Shown one piece after another: positions 47,220 through 57,785 of a DNA stretch of 64,000 nt. Each line of letters opens with the position of its first letter. Position 1 is the stretch's first letter. Both the position numbers and the translations under genes were made by a program. The notes beneath the pieces are model-generated. The model was not told the origin of the DNA. It searched no databases and worked only from the letters and a program-made list of their open reading frames with translations. The stretch comes from Trematomus loennbergii. Its lineage: Eukaryota; Chordata; Actinopteri; Perciformes; Nototheniidae. The stretch lies in NCBI GenBank assembly GCA_012861695.1, contig JAAOOA010000048.1:3125518-3189517 (forward strand). Reading direction: 5' to 3'.

Positions 47220-48215
47220 AGACCAAGAAGAAATCTATGGAAAAATTATTTCTTTGCATTTTTTTATCAAATAGGACACAAATAACCACAAACCATTTTT
47301 ATTTTTTTTGACTGACCACACAGTTTTGTTTTTTTGAGCCTCTACCAACTGGTCGTGCTGGCCTTGGTAAAAGTGCATTTTCAACAATCATCATACAGTA
47401 GGCTACAGTATTTTGTATGCATCAAACTCAAATAAAACACAAACTCAAATACATTTTTTCTTTTATGGGAGATGAGCAATATATACAACCATATATATTC
47501 CTATAAAATAATAAATTATAATTGTAGAAAAAAAGAAATGGAAAAAAGTCATGTTTGGTGTTTTTCATAATAAAAAAAACGTGCTCATCTTCTCATGCTG
47601 AATTGGCCTAACAACAAACAACTGGCCTAACAGCAAATGTCTATATCCTGTGTTGGCCTAACTTGCTCATCTGTGTGCAACTTTGGGCTGTACAGTCATG
47701 CATGAAAGGTGCTATATAAATTATTATCACTCTTTCACTCTGAGACTCATAAGGCAGTACTAGATTTAGTAATATTAGTAAAAAGTCATATTGCTAGTTT
47801 ACAATATGAAGGCCAATTCGACCGGTTGGTTGAGCATATTTTCAAAAAATAATTACACCCTTGTTACAAAAATGTTTTGTGCATCAAGTTATATAATAAT
47901 GTTCAGTCAGTGCTCTGACACTAAAATATGTCAAAAATGATATGGTTACCTTACAAAAGTTGACCAAAAAGAGTGATTTCTTCAGGAGTGATTTTTAGCA
48001 TGCCAACTTTCTCAGTGGAAGCTAGCTGAAGGGCATTCTGTTCGAACCACAGTGACATCTAGAGGTTGTTTTGTGCATAACATGTCAACCAAACGATAGA
48101 GCTGGCTGAATCAGATGGAGTTACACTTTTTTATTTATTTTTCAACAAGATATCAAAACACAAAATGTGCTCTACCAAATGGTGGCGCTGGCTGTTAAAG
48201 GTTAAGACAGCATCA
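47220..48215. other. Non-coding AT-rich part of FB-A
   Basis: No coding sequence recognised. ATGCATGAAAGGTGCTATAT at about 47698-47720 is an L2/SINE-like tail. Confidence 0.45.
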
Positions 48216-49599
48216 TCATAAGAGGCCAACAAGAGTGACAGGGTGTGTCACTTTGCTGAAGGATAGACCAGCTATGCAGGATATTCTCTGAAGATTTCCC
48301 AAGGGGTAAAAGCTGCTGCTGGAGTACTGACTGGAAGTAGTGCTGATATCATGTCTACCATATCCTCTTAAAATACTCTGTCCAACAATATAAGTCTAAT
48401 GACACATTCTTGTACTAAGGAGGGGAATTTGAAAAAGAATACCTGAAAAAGTACTTGTTGGTGTAGTTAAATTAGTATACTGAGTCAAACAGTATCACTC
48501 TCATTAAGAATTATGGCAGAACATCATTTTATCTCTCATCAAAGATAGCAGAAAACATGCATTATTGTACTCAAGAGGGGAGTTTGACACACAGTAAAAG
48601 TACTCTAAATAGTATTTATCAATCCTCAACCTCCAAGCTATTTTAATATAGATTTGAAGAAAAAAACCTCGATGCTGACTTGACCACGCAAACGGGAAAT
48701 ACGGCCGCATCAATTCAGCAGTGTCAGTAACATCAAACAGAGAGATACTCATACTTTATAAGATAGGGATTCATGGCTGACAGTGCAAGACAGACAGCCA
48801 GATAGACAGATCGCGAGACAGACAGACAGACCAACAGACCGACAGACGCGCACACACATACGCACCCACACACGGACAGACTGTATGTTTTGCATGTAGC
48901 CATATATTCAATGGTGCAAACACGCACTGCACTGTCTAGGCAAAGAGTATGAACCTTTATTTTGAAGAGTACAGCGCAAGCATAGGCAAACTAGCCAATC
49001 AGAAGCAAGGAGGCACTGGAGACCCACCCACCTATGGAAACGAAACATTGAGTGGTATACTTGTTTTAACAGTAAGAACAGAAAAACGAAAAAACGAGCT
49101 GAATTTCCGTTTTTGGTTTTGGGGCAAAATTGAAAAACAAAAAAACGACCCGTTTCTGTTTTATTATTAGTTTCAATAGAACTAAAAAACAAACGGTTAA
49201 AACGTACCTTGGTCAGACGCTCTCCGTTTACTTGTTTATTAAAGAAAAACAAAAGACGTAGATACACAGATTTGACAAGGTACGTTTAACCGTTTGTTTT
49301 TTAGTTCTAATTGAAATAAAAAAAAAGCAGAAACGGTCGTTTTTTTGTTTTTCAATTTTGCCCCAAAACGAAAAAACGGAAATTCAGCTCGTTTTTCGTT
49401 TTTCTGTTCTTACTGTTAAAACAAGTATACCACTCAATGTTTCGTTTCCATAGTGGGGGCGTCTCCAGCGCCTCCTTGCTTCTGATTGGCTAGTGTGCCC
49501 TATGCTTGAGCTGTACCCTTCAAAATAAAGGTTCTACGTCTTTGCCTTTAATGCGTTACAAATATACGTATATTATTATGTTCATACATGCAGAAAGTA

Positions 49600-49715
49600 C
49601 AGAAGACAGTCTGTCCGTATGTCTGTCTTTCTATGTATATGTCTGTCTGTCTGTCTCGATGTCTTTCTATCTCGATGTCTGTCTGTCTGTCTGTCTGTCT
49701 GTCTTTCTGTAACTA
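49600..49715. repeat. (GTCT)n microsatellite, mirrored at 50950-51070
   Basis: Tetranucleotide tracts in opposite orientation in the two arms of FB-B; a third, less pure GACA tract is at 48780-48850 in FB-A. Confidence 0.9.
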
Positions 49716-50030
49716 TATTTTAGAGTTTAAAGCGTAGCCACTTCTACTCCACTACATGTATTTAAAACCTTTAGTTACTTTACAGATTTGGATGAATTAT
49801 GTGAAATATAATCAAGGTGTTAAATCAGACTGTAGTTCCACCTGGAGTAACATTCACAAGCTACCCTGCAGTATACAAAGTCATTCAAACTAGCTGCACC
49901 TTTACCAGCTTTGAGAACACTTTAATTATCAATCATTATAAAACTCTGGTACTTCTACTTTTACTCAAGTACAAGATCTGAGTACTTGTGACAATGGTAA
50001 AAACCTGTCTTTTTTCTTTTTAAAGAAACA

Positions 50031-50264
50031 ATGACTGGACCCATGTTTTCCTCCTGCTGCCGAAGCATCGTGGGATGCAAGCTCTGTGTGGAGGAGTGGA
50101 GGATAACATCTCCCCAATGCCTTAAGTGCAGGGATCAGGAGCCAGTGTATACCCAGGTTGCTGGACTGTCTGCAGCACTGGATGCTCTAAAGTGGACAGC
50201 AGTTCAGTCGTTTATTGTTAAGTTTATTGTTAAGTTTATTGTTAAGTTTATTGTTTATTGTTAA
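50031..50264 (+). CDS. RING-like zinc-finger exon in the centre of FB-B (fragment)
   Basis: Open frame of 77 codons. The first 40 residues have the cysteine pattern CC-x5-C-x2-C-x11-C-x2-C (SSCCRSIVGCKLCVEEW then SPQCLKCRD), which looks like part of a RING or related treble-clef finger, followed by a short helix (GLSAALDALKW). It follows a pyrimidine tract and AAAG, so it could be a spliced exon. The end is altered: four copies of a 12-bp repeat (TTTATTGTTAAG) add FIVKFIVK residues before the stop. AATAAA occurs at about 50370. I recognise the fold type only, not a specific gene. It may be a captured host exon or a remnant of the element's own protein. Confidence 0.45.
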   Translation: MTGPMFSSCCRSIVGCKLCVEEWRITSPQCLKCRDQEPVYTQVAGLSAALDALKWTAVQSFIVKFIVKFIVKFIVYC

Positions 50265-50266
50265 GT
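50211..50266. repeat. 12-bp tandem repeat, about 4 copies
   Basis: Unit TTTATTGTTAAG, in frame, at the 3' end of the RING-like frame. Confidence 0.85.
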
Positions 50267-50957
50267 GGTGTGTGTTCAAATTCCAGGTTGCATGATATCA
50301 TCATACAGAAAATAATTGTTGTAGTTTTCTTTAGCTGTATGACTTGTTAATTGTTCATCTGCAATGTTTAATAAATGGAGAATTGTTTGAATGTGTGTCC
50401 ATGGTATGTTTAATTATGTTTCTAAACACAGGCAAATAGCTGCATACGTAAGGCAATACAATCAAACGCTATTATTTTATCATCAACGCACCAACAGAAC
50501 ATTTGGAAATCAACCATTGTAGAAGTACTCAGATCTTGGACTTGAGTAAAAGTAGAAGTACCAGAGTGTAGGAATACTCTGTTAAAAGTAAAAGTCCTGC
50601 ATTCAAAATGTTACTCAAGTAAAAGTAGAAAAGTATTATCATCAAAATATAGTTAAAGTAGCGACAGTAAAAGTAGTCATTGTGCAGATTGGTCCATTTC
50701 AGAATAATATATATGATATGTTTTATAATGATTGATAATTAAAGTGTTCTCAAAGCTGGTAAAGGTGCTGCTAGTTTGAATGACTTTGTATACTGCAGGG
50801 TAGCTTGTGATTTACTCCAGGTGGAACTAAGTCTGATTTAACACTGTTGATTATATTTCACATAATTAATCCAAATCTGTAAAGTAACTAAAGGTTTTAA
50901 ATACATGTAGTGGAGTAAAAGTGGCTACGCTTTAAACTCTAAAATATAGTTACAGAA

Positions 50958-50990
<33 letters not shown>

Positions 50991-51572
50991 TCGAGACAGA
51001 CAGACAGACAGACAGACAGACAGGCAGACATCGAGACGACAGACAGACATATACATAGAAAGACAGACATACGGACAGACTGTCTTCTGTACTTTCTGCA
51101 TGTATGAACATAATAATATACGTATATTTGTAACGCAGTCTAAAGGCAAAGACGTAGAACCTTTATTTTGAAGGGTACAGCGCAAGCATAGGGCACACTA
51201 GCCAATCAGAAGCAAGGAGGCGCTGGAGACGCACCCACTTATGGAAACGAAACATTGAGTGGTATACTTGTTTTAACAGTAAGAACAGAAAAACGAAAAA
51301 ACGAGCTGAATTTCCGTTTTTTCGTTTTGGGGCAAAATTGAAAAACAAAAAAACGACCCGTTTCTGCTCTTTTTTTAATTTCAATTTGAACTAAAAAACA
51401 AACGGTTATAAACGTACCTTCGTCGATTCTGACCTCATCTGCGCTCTTATTTTGTAAGGTAACTTCCGGTCGCAGAATATGAAAAAACTGTAGTTTTTTT
51501 GTTTCTGTTTTCTAGTGATTTTATTTTTTGTTTTGAGAAGTAGAAAATGAAAATCATCCCGTTTTTTTAAGG

Positions 51573-52522
51573 CGAGACACCCCAGGTGAATAGGGTAATT
51601 TTTTTTAACTTAAAGATATCAGCTAGAAATTTCTCCAGTTAATTACTTACAATAAGGCAATTGTTTTATGTATTACAAGTTTTCTGAAATAGCATGTTTA
51701 AATATGCAAATGATTTCTTATCTCATGAAATATGGGCATATTTTAACACATTTCAGGAACCGAAATCTGAACTTTGGATAAGCCAGGATCAAAATTATTG
51801 TTTCATTTTGTAGTCATATTAGTATCTAAGGCTTTTACAGAAGGGATTTTGGATATCTCTTTGTATCACTCCATAAATCAGAAAATACTGGCAACAGCCC
51901 TAAAATATCAATTTTCACCATGATTTGAGGTATAAAATGTTATATAATTCAGGCTATGAATTATATATGACCAAACCCTTCTGTAAAAGCCTTCATAATA
52001 TTGATAGGAATATAACTGGAAGGTTTGGTGTTTGTAACTGCTACTGAAGTGGAAATTTCGAACTCAGAGTAGGAGAAAAAACTCATTTTGAGAAAAGGAC
52101 CTTTAAAGATTGCAGTGTTGCGCTAGCTAAACCCTCCTGTTATCTGGATGACAGCTTGCGCATCGACGCACTCCGTGAAGGTATTTCATGTTCGGGGTCA
52201 TTTGTTTTTTGTATAACCTTGCTTTGTGCAAGTGACAATTGTTGTCGTCTTCTCTGTGAACGTTTTTTTCTCGTTATTTTGCCATTTTCAGATTTAAATT
52301 TCGACCGGAAAGCTAACCAGGAAGTGCTTTAGCGCACCACGTGACGCATCTGAACGAATCACGTTGTCAGAAATTGACACCAGCCAATGAGATTTCGTTT
52401 CTTGGTTTAAGACCCCTTTGCACTTTCACGATTGGTTGCTGATACAAAGGAAATGACCATATTTGGATCCGATGAGATTGTGCAGGAGAAACGGAGCTTT
52501 TTTGCCTGCCGTGTCTCGCCTT
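51573..52522. mobile_element. About 950-bp TTAA-target element (GGCGAGACAC ends)
   Basis: Inverted ends GGCGAGACAC / GTGTCTCGCC with TTAA on each side. It interrupts the right end of the giant insertion: the left end of that insertion shows the uninterrupted sequence (ACTAAACATAAAAAACGGG at about 31860-31878), so the boundaries and the TTAA duplication are supported by an empty site. No coding sequence. Confidence 0.85.
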
Positions 52523-52755
52523 AAGTTTAGTAAATCCCTTTTTGACCATGATAAAGAAAAACGCCTTGTATTTCAATTTTGGTTTTTCAATTTTAAAACG
52601 AAAATTAAATATCCAGTCGTTTTTTGTTTTTGAATATCCATTTGTGAAAAGAAAATCCAATGACCAAAAATACACTGACCCATATCCAATCTATAAGTGA
52701 AGTATGTATTTAGATAAGTTGCAATCATCATTAACAATAAAGTTTATTCACTTAC

Positions 52756-52780
52756 CATTTTGTGCAAATTTGCTGGCCAT
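52756..52780 (-). CDS. GIMAP gene 2, first coding exon
   Basis: Minus-strand 25-nt exon encoding MASKFAQN plus one base, then donor GTAAGTG. The phase and reading frame join exon 2 at 30980 (next codon Asp, then LRSESN). The 5' UTR and promoter are close inverted copies of those of gene 3. The intron that follows is about 21.8 kb because of the foldback insertion. Short N-terminal lead exons before the GTPase domain fit GIMAP gene structure. Confidence 0.75.
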
Positions 52781-52985
52781 AGTTGGTTATGGAGGGAGGA
52801 GCTGGTCTGCTGCTGAGCTGAGGAAGTGAAGTTAGTCTGCAACAACCCCTCCTTAAATACAGACTTCATGCAGCAAACCACACCCACACACACTGCTGAC
52901 ATCACAGTCTGAAGTTCAGCAATGATGGGATGATTTATAGATTAAAAAGTATAACATTTTACCCTGGCTTAATAAACAGAACAAG
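52757..52985 (-). promoter_or_regulatory. GIMAP gene 2 promoter and 5' UTR
   Basis: Inverted copy of 56525-56756. From upstream to downstream (minus strand): GTGATGTCAGCAGTG, the RUNX-like motif at 52867-52885, TATTTAAGG at about 52851-52859 as a possible TATA box, then AACTTCACTTCCTCAGCTC, an ETS/PU.1-type GAGGAAGTGAA on the other strand. Binding is inferred from consensus matches only. Confidence 0.5.
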
Positions 52986-53494
52986 GGGAATATAGTGTTC
53001 AGATTTTTTTAATTGAATAGACTACATATTTTAGATATAAGCCCTCAATGTTCTTTACATATCAGCATTAGCCGTTCACACACTTCATACTGTCACGGCT
53101 TGAGGGCAAGGTACATAGGACCCAAATGCAGTAAACCGTTGGTGGAAATCAAACTCCTTTATTTGTGGAATAGGCCAGGCAAACAAAGTAAAACAAGTCA
53201 AGGCAAACCATAAACTCGTTCAATCCGTCCAACAACATCAAGACCTGCAAAGGCTGAAACAAAAAACAGAACTTAAATGCACACAAGACTAATCTCACGA
53301 ACAAGACAGAGAAAAGAGAAAACACTGGGGCACAAGGTGAACACAATCAGGTAATTAAACAGGAGGGAACACAGAGACAGGAAGCAACAGACAAGACAGG
53401 GGGTGAACACTGTTCAAAATAAAACAGAACAGATCTTGACGGGACAAAATAAAATAGGGAAAACTAATACGGATCGTAACGTTGGGTACGTATG

Positions 53495-53741
53495 GTAACC
53501 CTTGTTATATAAGCACAGCGGAGCCCTCCACTGGACTCTATGGGTACTCCCCTGTATCCTATTCATGCACGCATTCCTTCACTGAGACTTCCATAGACGT
53601 AGCCGGCCCCTGGGTGGGCCTACCTGAATACGCACGCATCCACTCACTGCTATCCCTTTACTTTCTCTTCAGCTGAGTAGCATAGGGAAGCAGTGCTCCC
53701 ATGAGTAGAGGGCTCCGCTGTGCTTATATAACAAGGGTTAC
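53495..53741. repeat. 34-bp perfect inverted repeat, 247-bp unit
   Basis: GTAACCCTTGTTATATAAGC at 53495 and its complement ending at 53741 form 34-bp perfect arms. The GTAACCCTTGTT start resembles ends common in fish DIRS-like or foldback repeats; assignment uncertain. A GC-rich, CpG-containing stretch (53755-54180) follows without a recognised gene. Confidence 0.7.
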
Positions 53742-54180
53742 AACGTTATATATCTCTATACGTATACCCGCTCTGCTGTCCCGCGAGAACACCGCTCCAT
53801 CCCCTTGTTTTGGACCGGCTTCCTGTTTAGCAGCCGCTGCGCCTCCCTCACCTCTCCCTCGGTCGTAACCAAGGAGAGAAAGAGGCTGCGGCGGACCGGG
53901 CACACCCTGGCGCGCTTACCCCGTGGAGGTGTGCCATAACGTAGAGGATTTCCTCCTCCTGTCTTAATGCAGGGGAAAAAAGAAACCTCCCGCCCCTATG
54001 GGCCCATGTGCGCGCTACGTCCCCCGGGGCCGGGGGCCCGGGAAACTTAAGCACATTACGTCCGGGGAGGGGGTCAGATGCCCACTGAGCCACAGCCCCC
54101 TCTCCCTCCTCACCAGTCCTGCGTTGCCCCAGCAAGCACAGACGATGAAAAGGAGCCAGACATGTCCAAGAGATAAAACT

Positions 54181-54595
54181 TAACCTCTTAAGCCCTGAGC
54201 CTGTTTTTCAGGTCTCAGGCTCGAAAATGACATTCCCAGAACAAATGACCATATCTTCCCTTCTAAAAGGGTTAAATTAATAATCTTTTTTCTCAAAGTA
54301 ATGATAAACCTGTGAGTTGGATGTAGAAAAGTCAGAATCAATATAGATGTTTTTATTTAAAAAAAATTCAGATTTTACATAGTAAAAAACTGTAAATTAT
54401 AGTGTCCGTCCAAAAGTTCTTTTTTACTTATAGTGAAAACTACCTTGGATGATGGGTTAGTAGACTGAAAGCTTTAGGAATCCAAAGTACAACATATAAT
54501 AAGTACCCTGTATCAAGATTGATGCAAAACAAGTGACATTTGACCTTTTTAGAGAGATTTAGCAAAAATAAACCACTTCTGGGGTCATTTGGGTG
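54181..54595 (-). mobile_element. TTAA-target element, CCTGTTA family, copy 3 (partial)
   Basis: Starts TTAACCTCTTAAG and gives an inverse match to 4010-4429 of copy 1; the other half is missing where a LINE fragment begins. Confidence 0.7.
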
Positions 54596-54617
54596 GATTT
54601 TCCATATCTCTGGCCCA

Positions 54618-54815
54618 GTGAGGACTCGAGCTGCAGCGTTCTGAATCAGCTGCAGCTTTCTAATAGATTTTTTAGTGAGACCTGTGAAGACACCATTACA
54701 GTAGTCGAGTCTCCTGAAGATAAAAGCATGGACAAGTTTTTCCAAATCTTGCTGTGACATTAGTCTTTTAATCCTAGATATGTTCTTTAGGTGATAGTAG
54801 AGGTGCAATACAATC
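54618..54815 (-). mobile_element. L2-like LINE ORF2 fragment
   Basis: Minus-strand QQDLEKLVHAFIFRRLDYCN then GVFTGLTKKSIRKLQLIQNA and ARVLTG, the segment after the RT palm in many fish L2-type LINEs. Truncated on both sides. Confidence 0.8.
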
Positions 54816-55097
54816 ATATCACATGAATGTGAAAACCTAGCGGGGAAAGAAATGGCAGTAAAATAATAAAGATGGTCCGTTTAATCACTTTGTTTCTTTT
54901 TAAACACGTTGACAAAGATCAGGCTGTTGTAATAGTGTTGATCAGTGCCACACTTTTACAACAGTTGAAGGAGCAGTCAAACTGTACATTTGTTGGAGCA
55001 GAACTTTCCCCGGAAAGATGCTCAGCATAAGACAATAATAAGTAATCAGTATATTAGTTCTATAATACTTAGTTTAACATGGTATATGTATATAGTG

Positions 55098-55479
55098 CAG
55101 GGGTGTCCAAACTACGGCCCTCTGTAAATGAAATTTACCGTCATTTAAATGTGAAGACATTTTCTAACAAATCTTAGTTAATAAAAAAGCCCAATAACTT
55201 ATTTACTACAAGCTTGAAATAGACCCTTCCTGTTTCCCCTTATTATAAACAATCTGAGGCTTCTGTTTTAAGGAATGAGCAGCTAACTAAATAATTGTAA
55301 CCCTATGTAGGCTGTTGTCTTGCTTACTCAAGTATCAAGCATAATTCCTATACATTTCATTGATTTGCTGACTTATAACTGAATTTATGAGGAAATAAAC
55401 CTCACCTCTAGTGAGTGGTCCAGCCCTTTGAATGTTTTTCTGTATGTGGCCCTCAGTGAAGTAAGTTTGGAGACCCCTG
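55098..55479. mobile_element. 382-bp hAT MITE
   Basis: Ends CAGGGGTGTCCAAACT / AGTTTGGAGACCCCTG with 8-bp duplication ATATAGTG (55090-55097 and 55480-55487). The CAGGGGTNTCCAAACT end is characteristic of Charlie-like hAT MITEs. No coding sequence. Confidence 0.9.
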
Positions 55480-55608
55480 ATATAGTGTAATGTGAGGGTG
55501 TGCACACGGTCAGAACAGTGTTTCCACAATGTGTGTGTAACTACATGTGGAGGATAGTAGTGTTAGGTAGTGCTAATGCTGGTTCGCATGTCTGTATACA
55601 GGTCTCTC

Positions 55609-55762
<154 letters not shown>

Positions 55763-55784
55763 AAACAGAGACAGAGAGCTTCAA

Positions 55785-55915
55785 TTCAAAGTGCTGACTA
55801 GTCTGTACGTGTCTGTGCCATTTAGAAAAACAGAGGGCATTTCTTGTAAATGCTGAAGGGAGGAGGGAGCAGGGTTTACTGAGGGCAGGTATCTAGATGC
55901 AATCAGTTAAATGAT
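55785..55915 (+). repeat. Dispersed segment, copy at 55.8 kb
   Basis: Shares CATTTCTTGTAAATGCTGAA and GAGCAGGGTTTACTGAGGGC with 13735-13800. Confidence 0.65.
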
Positions 55916-56020
55916 CTGGGACTTTCAAGGGTTAGAATGATTTCAGTCAATCATGGAATAAGATGCAATAAAATCATGTGAAACCTAACGGGGAAATAAA
56001 TGACAGTTTAAACACATCCA

Positions 56021-56200
56021 TGCCCTTTCCCACCAAACCAACCACTGTTCTTGCTCCGTGCTTTTCTGGTTCTGAACTGGTTCTCCTTTTTAGTCCCAGT
56101 TGTGTTCCCAGCCGCTCACAACCACAACAATGGCGGACTGCGTCCGGTTGATGCTCGTGTTGCTTTTAATAATATGAAGCCAGATTAGATTAAATCACTA
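56021..56200 (+). mobile_element. Harbinger-like fragment (CCCCTTTCACACC family), copy C
   Basis: Degenerate start TGCCCTTTCCCACCAA, then GCTCCGTGCTTTTCTGGTTC and TTGCTTTTAATAATATGAAG as in copies A and B. Only the first fifth is present. Confidence 0.6.
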
Positions 56201-56289
56201 TTATGCCAAATGCTGAAGCTAACTGTCCATGTTTCTTTTAAAACACTTTGAGAGCTGCAGACTGCTGGAGGTGCAGTCAAACTGTAAAT

Positions 56290-56500
56290 AAAATGTAGCT
56301 CTACATGTCCATGTGACCTTGGGCAAGATACTTAACCACAAATTGGTATGGCCAACGTGTGTGAGTGTGTGCGAATGTTAGTCTCCCTGAGCACCTTGCA
56401 TGGCAGCCTCTGCCTCTGTATGAATGTGTGTGAATGGGTGAATGTTGATATGTAAAGAGCATTGAGGGCTTATATCTAAAATATGTAGTCTGTTCAATTA
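56290..56500 (+). mobile_element. L2/SINE-like 3' fragment
   Basis: ACCTTGGGCAAGATACTTAA followed by TGAATGTGTGTGAATGGGTG and TATGTAAAGAGCATTGAGGG, the usual order of motifs in fish L2-mobilised SINE tails. Confidence 0.65.
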
Positions 56501-56524
56501 AAACAAATCTTAACACATGAGGCT

Positions 56525-56733
56525 GTATTTCCCCTTGTTCTGTTTATTAAGGGAAGGATTTAAACTTTTTAATCAATAAGTCATCCCACTGTAGCTGAAC
56601 TTCAGACTGTGATGTCAGCAGTGTGTGTGGGTGTGGTTTGCTGCATGAAGTCTGTATTTAAGGAAGTGTTGTTGCAGACTAACTTCACTTCCTCAGCTCA
56701 GCAGCAGACCAGCTCCTCCCTCCATAACCAACT
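56525..56733 (+). promoter_or_regulatory. GIMAP gene 3 promoter and 5' UTR
   Basis: RUNX-like motif GGGTGTGGTTTGCTGCATG at 56629-56647; TATTTAAGG at about 56654-56662 as a possible TATA box; then AACTTCACTTCCTCAGCTC and CCATAACCAACT before the ATG. Nearly the same sequence, inverted, precedes gene 2. Confidence 0.5.
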
Positions 56734-56758
56734 ATGGAGAGCAAACATGCCCAAAATG
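56734..56758 (+). CDS. GIMAP gene 3, first coding exon (gene continues beyond window)
   Basis: 25-nt exon encoding MESKHAQN plus one base, then donor GTAAGTG. It pairs with the first exon of gene 2 (5 of 8 residues identical). No GTPase exon was found downstream within the window, so exon 2 is beyond 64000 or lost. Identification rests on the paralogy with gene 2. Confidence 0.65.
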
Positions 56759-57270
56759 GTAAGTGAATAAACTTCATTGTTAATGATGATTGCAACTTAT
56801 CTAAATACAGATGTATAGATGGATAGGTACCTTGATATATTTCCTAATAATGAACAGATCAAAACAGTTATACAAATTTATATTTCTTAAATTCCAACCA
56901 TTTGAAGAGCCTGGATGATTTTGCGAATGCGAGACTGCTTTTACTTGCTTGTATTACATTCTTCACAAGACTACATGAAACTTACTAAGAATAATACAAA
57001 TATTTGGGGGTAGCCAGTCAGAAGTTTGCTTGGGCTCCTGATTATAACTAAAGGCAACTTATACCCTTACAAGTTTTGTTAGGCACAAAATGGGGTAATT
57101 TGTAGAAGTATGAAAGATAGAAACTAAACATGTTGTAGAGACTATTTGTAAAAAAGGTTTTCTCATTCAAAAAATGTACAGCTAGAGGCCACTGCTGCAC
57201 CATGTCAGTTCAGGTTTTACGCAATTAAGTCAAACATCCAGGCAAGATTACCATTTAGTTTGATTTGATT
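56759..57270 (+). other. Intron 1 of GIMAP gene 3 (empty-site paralogue)
   Basis: Matches the gene 2 intron on both sides of the giant insertion: 56759-56815 with 52700-52755 and 56835-57265 with 31255-31705. Similarity ends at about 57270. Confidence 0.8.
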
Positions 57271-57534
57271 TGTTGAAGAAATCTGTAATTTTACAAGAAA
57301 GGTTTTTATAATTCCATGAAATATTTTTCTTTTAACATATATGAATTGTTAGAATAGAGTCATACACCTCTAAAAAAACAGAATAAATATTTTATTATAA
57401 GAAAAGCTTAACGACAGAAGATTACTGTTGTTATTTTTAAAAAATGCCGTAAATTCAAGATTCAAGGCTTTATTGTCATTTGTAGCTTAGCTTCAGTGCA
57501 GATATGTCAATGAAAAGCTGAAGTCACAGGCTCC

Positions 57535-57785
57535 TCCAACAGTGCAACATATATATAGAACATAGAACAAATAAAACAGACAAAATAGTGCAAGTAAATA
57601 CAAATAATATGGAATAGAAATAGTGCCAGAAGAGTCTATATGCAAGTAAATGGAATATGATTGCACTGCCGTACCAGGCCGTGATGCAGCCAGTCAGGAT
57701 ACTCTCTATGGTGCACCTGTAGAAGATGCAGAGTATCCTGGAGTCCATGTTGAACTTCCTCAGCCTGCGGAACAATTACCTCATA
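57535..57785 (-). mobile_element. Rex-type LINE fragment
   Basis: Minus-strand FRRLRKFNMDSRILCIFYRC then TIESILTGCITAWYGSA, the region downstream of the RT palm, fused to a 3' UTR (GGAGGAGCCTGTGACTTCAG) shared with 35430-35445. An internal deletion joins the two. Confidence 0.8.

Larger units (their letters stand above)
45924..49210. mobile_element. Foldback element FB-A, about 285-bp inverted ends
   Basis: Ends start AAGGTACGTTTTAACCG; inverted copies at 45924-46205 and 48925-49210. Flanks GGTCAGAAG (45915-45923) and GGTCAGACG (49211-49219) look like a 9-bp duplication with one change, which would suit a Mutator-like element; no transposase seen. The interior includes an 86-bp perfect inverted repeat and further degenerate arms. 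Confidence 0.75.
49277..51420. mobile_element. Foldback element FB-B with long arms and a captured exon
   Basis: Same ends as FB-A (49277-49553 and 51140-51420), 66 bp downstream of it. The arms are longer than in FB-A: 49277-49995 mirrors 50520-51420, including a GTCT/GACA microsatellite and the TACTTTTACTCAAGTA-type repeat common in fish. Only 49996-50519 is single copy, and that is where the RING-like exon lies. Confidence 0.8.
31712..52680. mobile_element. Giant 21-kb composite foldback insertion in GIMAP intron 1
   Basis: Left end GGTCAGTGTATGTTTTGGTC and right end (complement) GGTCAGTGTATTTTTGGTCA are inverted copies that match for 250 bp or more once a TTAA element at 51573-52522 is removed. 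Duplicated target CATATC is at 31706-31711 and 52681-52686. The intron resumes on both sides, and gene 3 carries the same intron without the insert (56800-56870). A 6-bp duplication is known for Polinton/Maverick, IS3EU and some Dada elements, but no polymerase, integrase or transposase of these kinds was recognised, so the superfamily is open. The interior is a nest of later elements listed separately. Confidence 0.85.

Noticed and set aside
31712..52680. Calling the giant insertion a Polinton/Maverick
   Set aside because: Size and a 6-bp duplication fit, but no DNA polymerase B, retroviral-type integrase, ATPase or capsid genes were found, and the ends do not begin AG.
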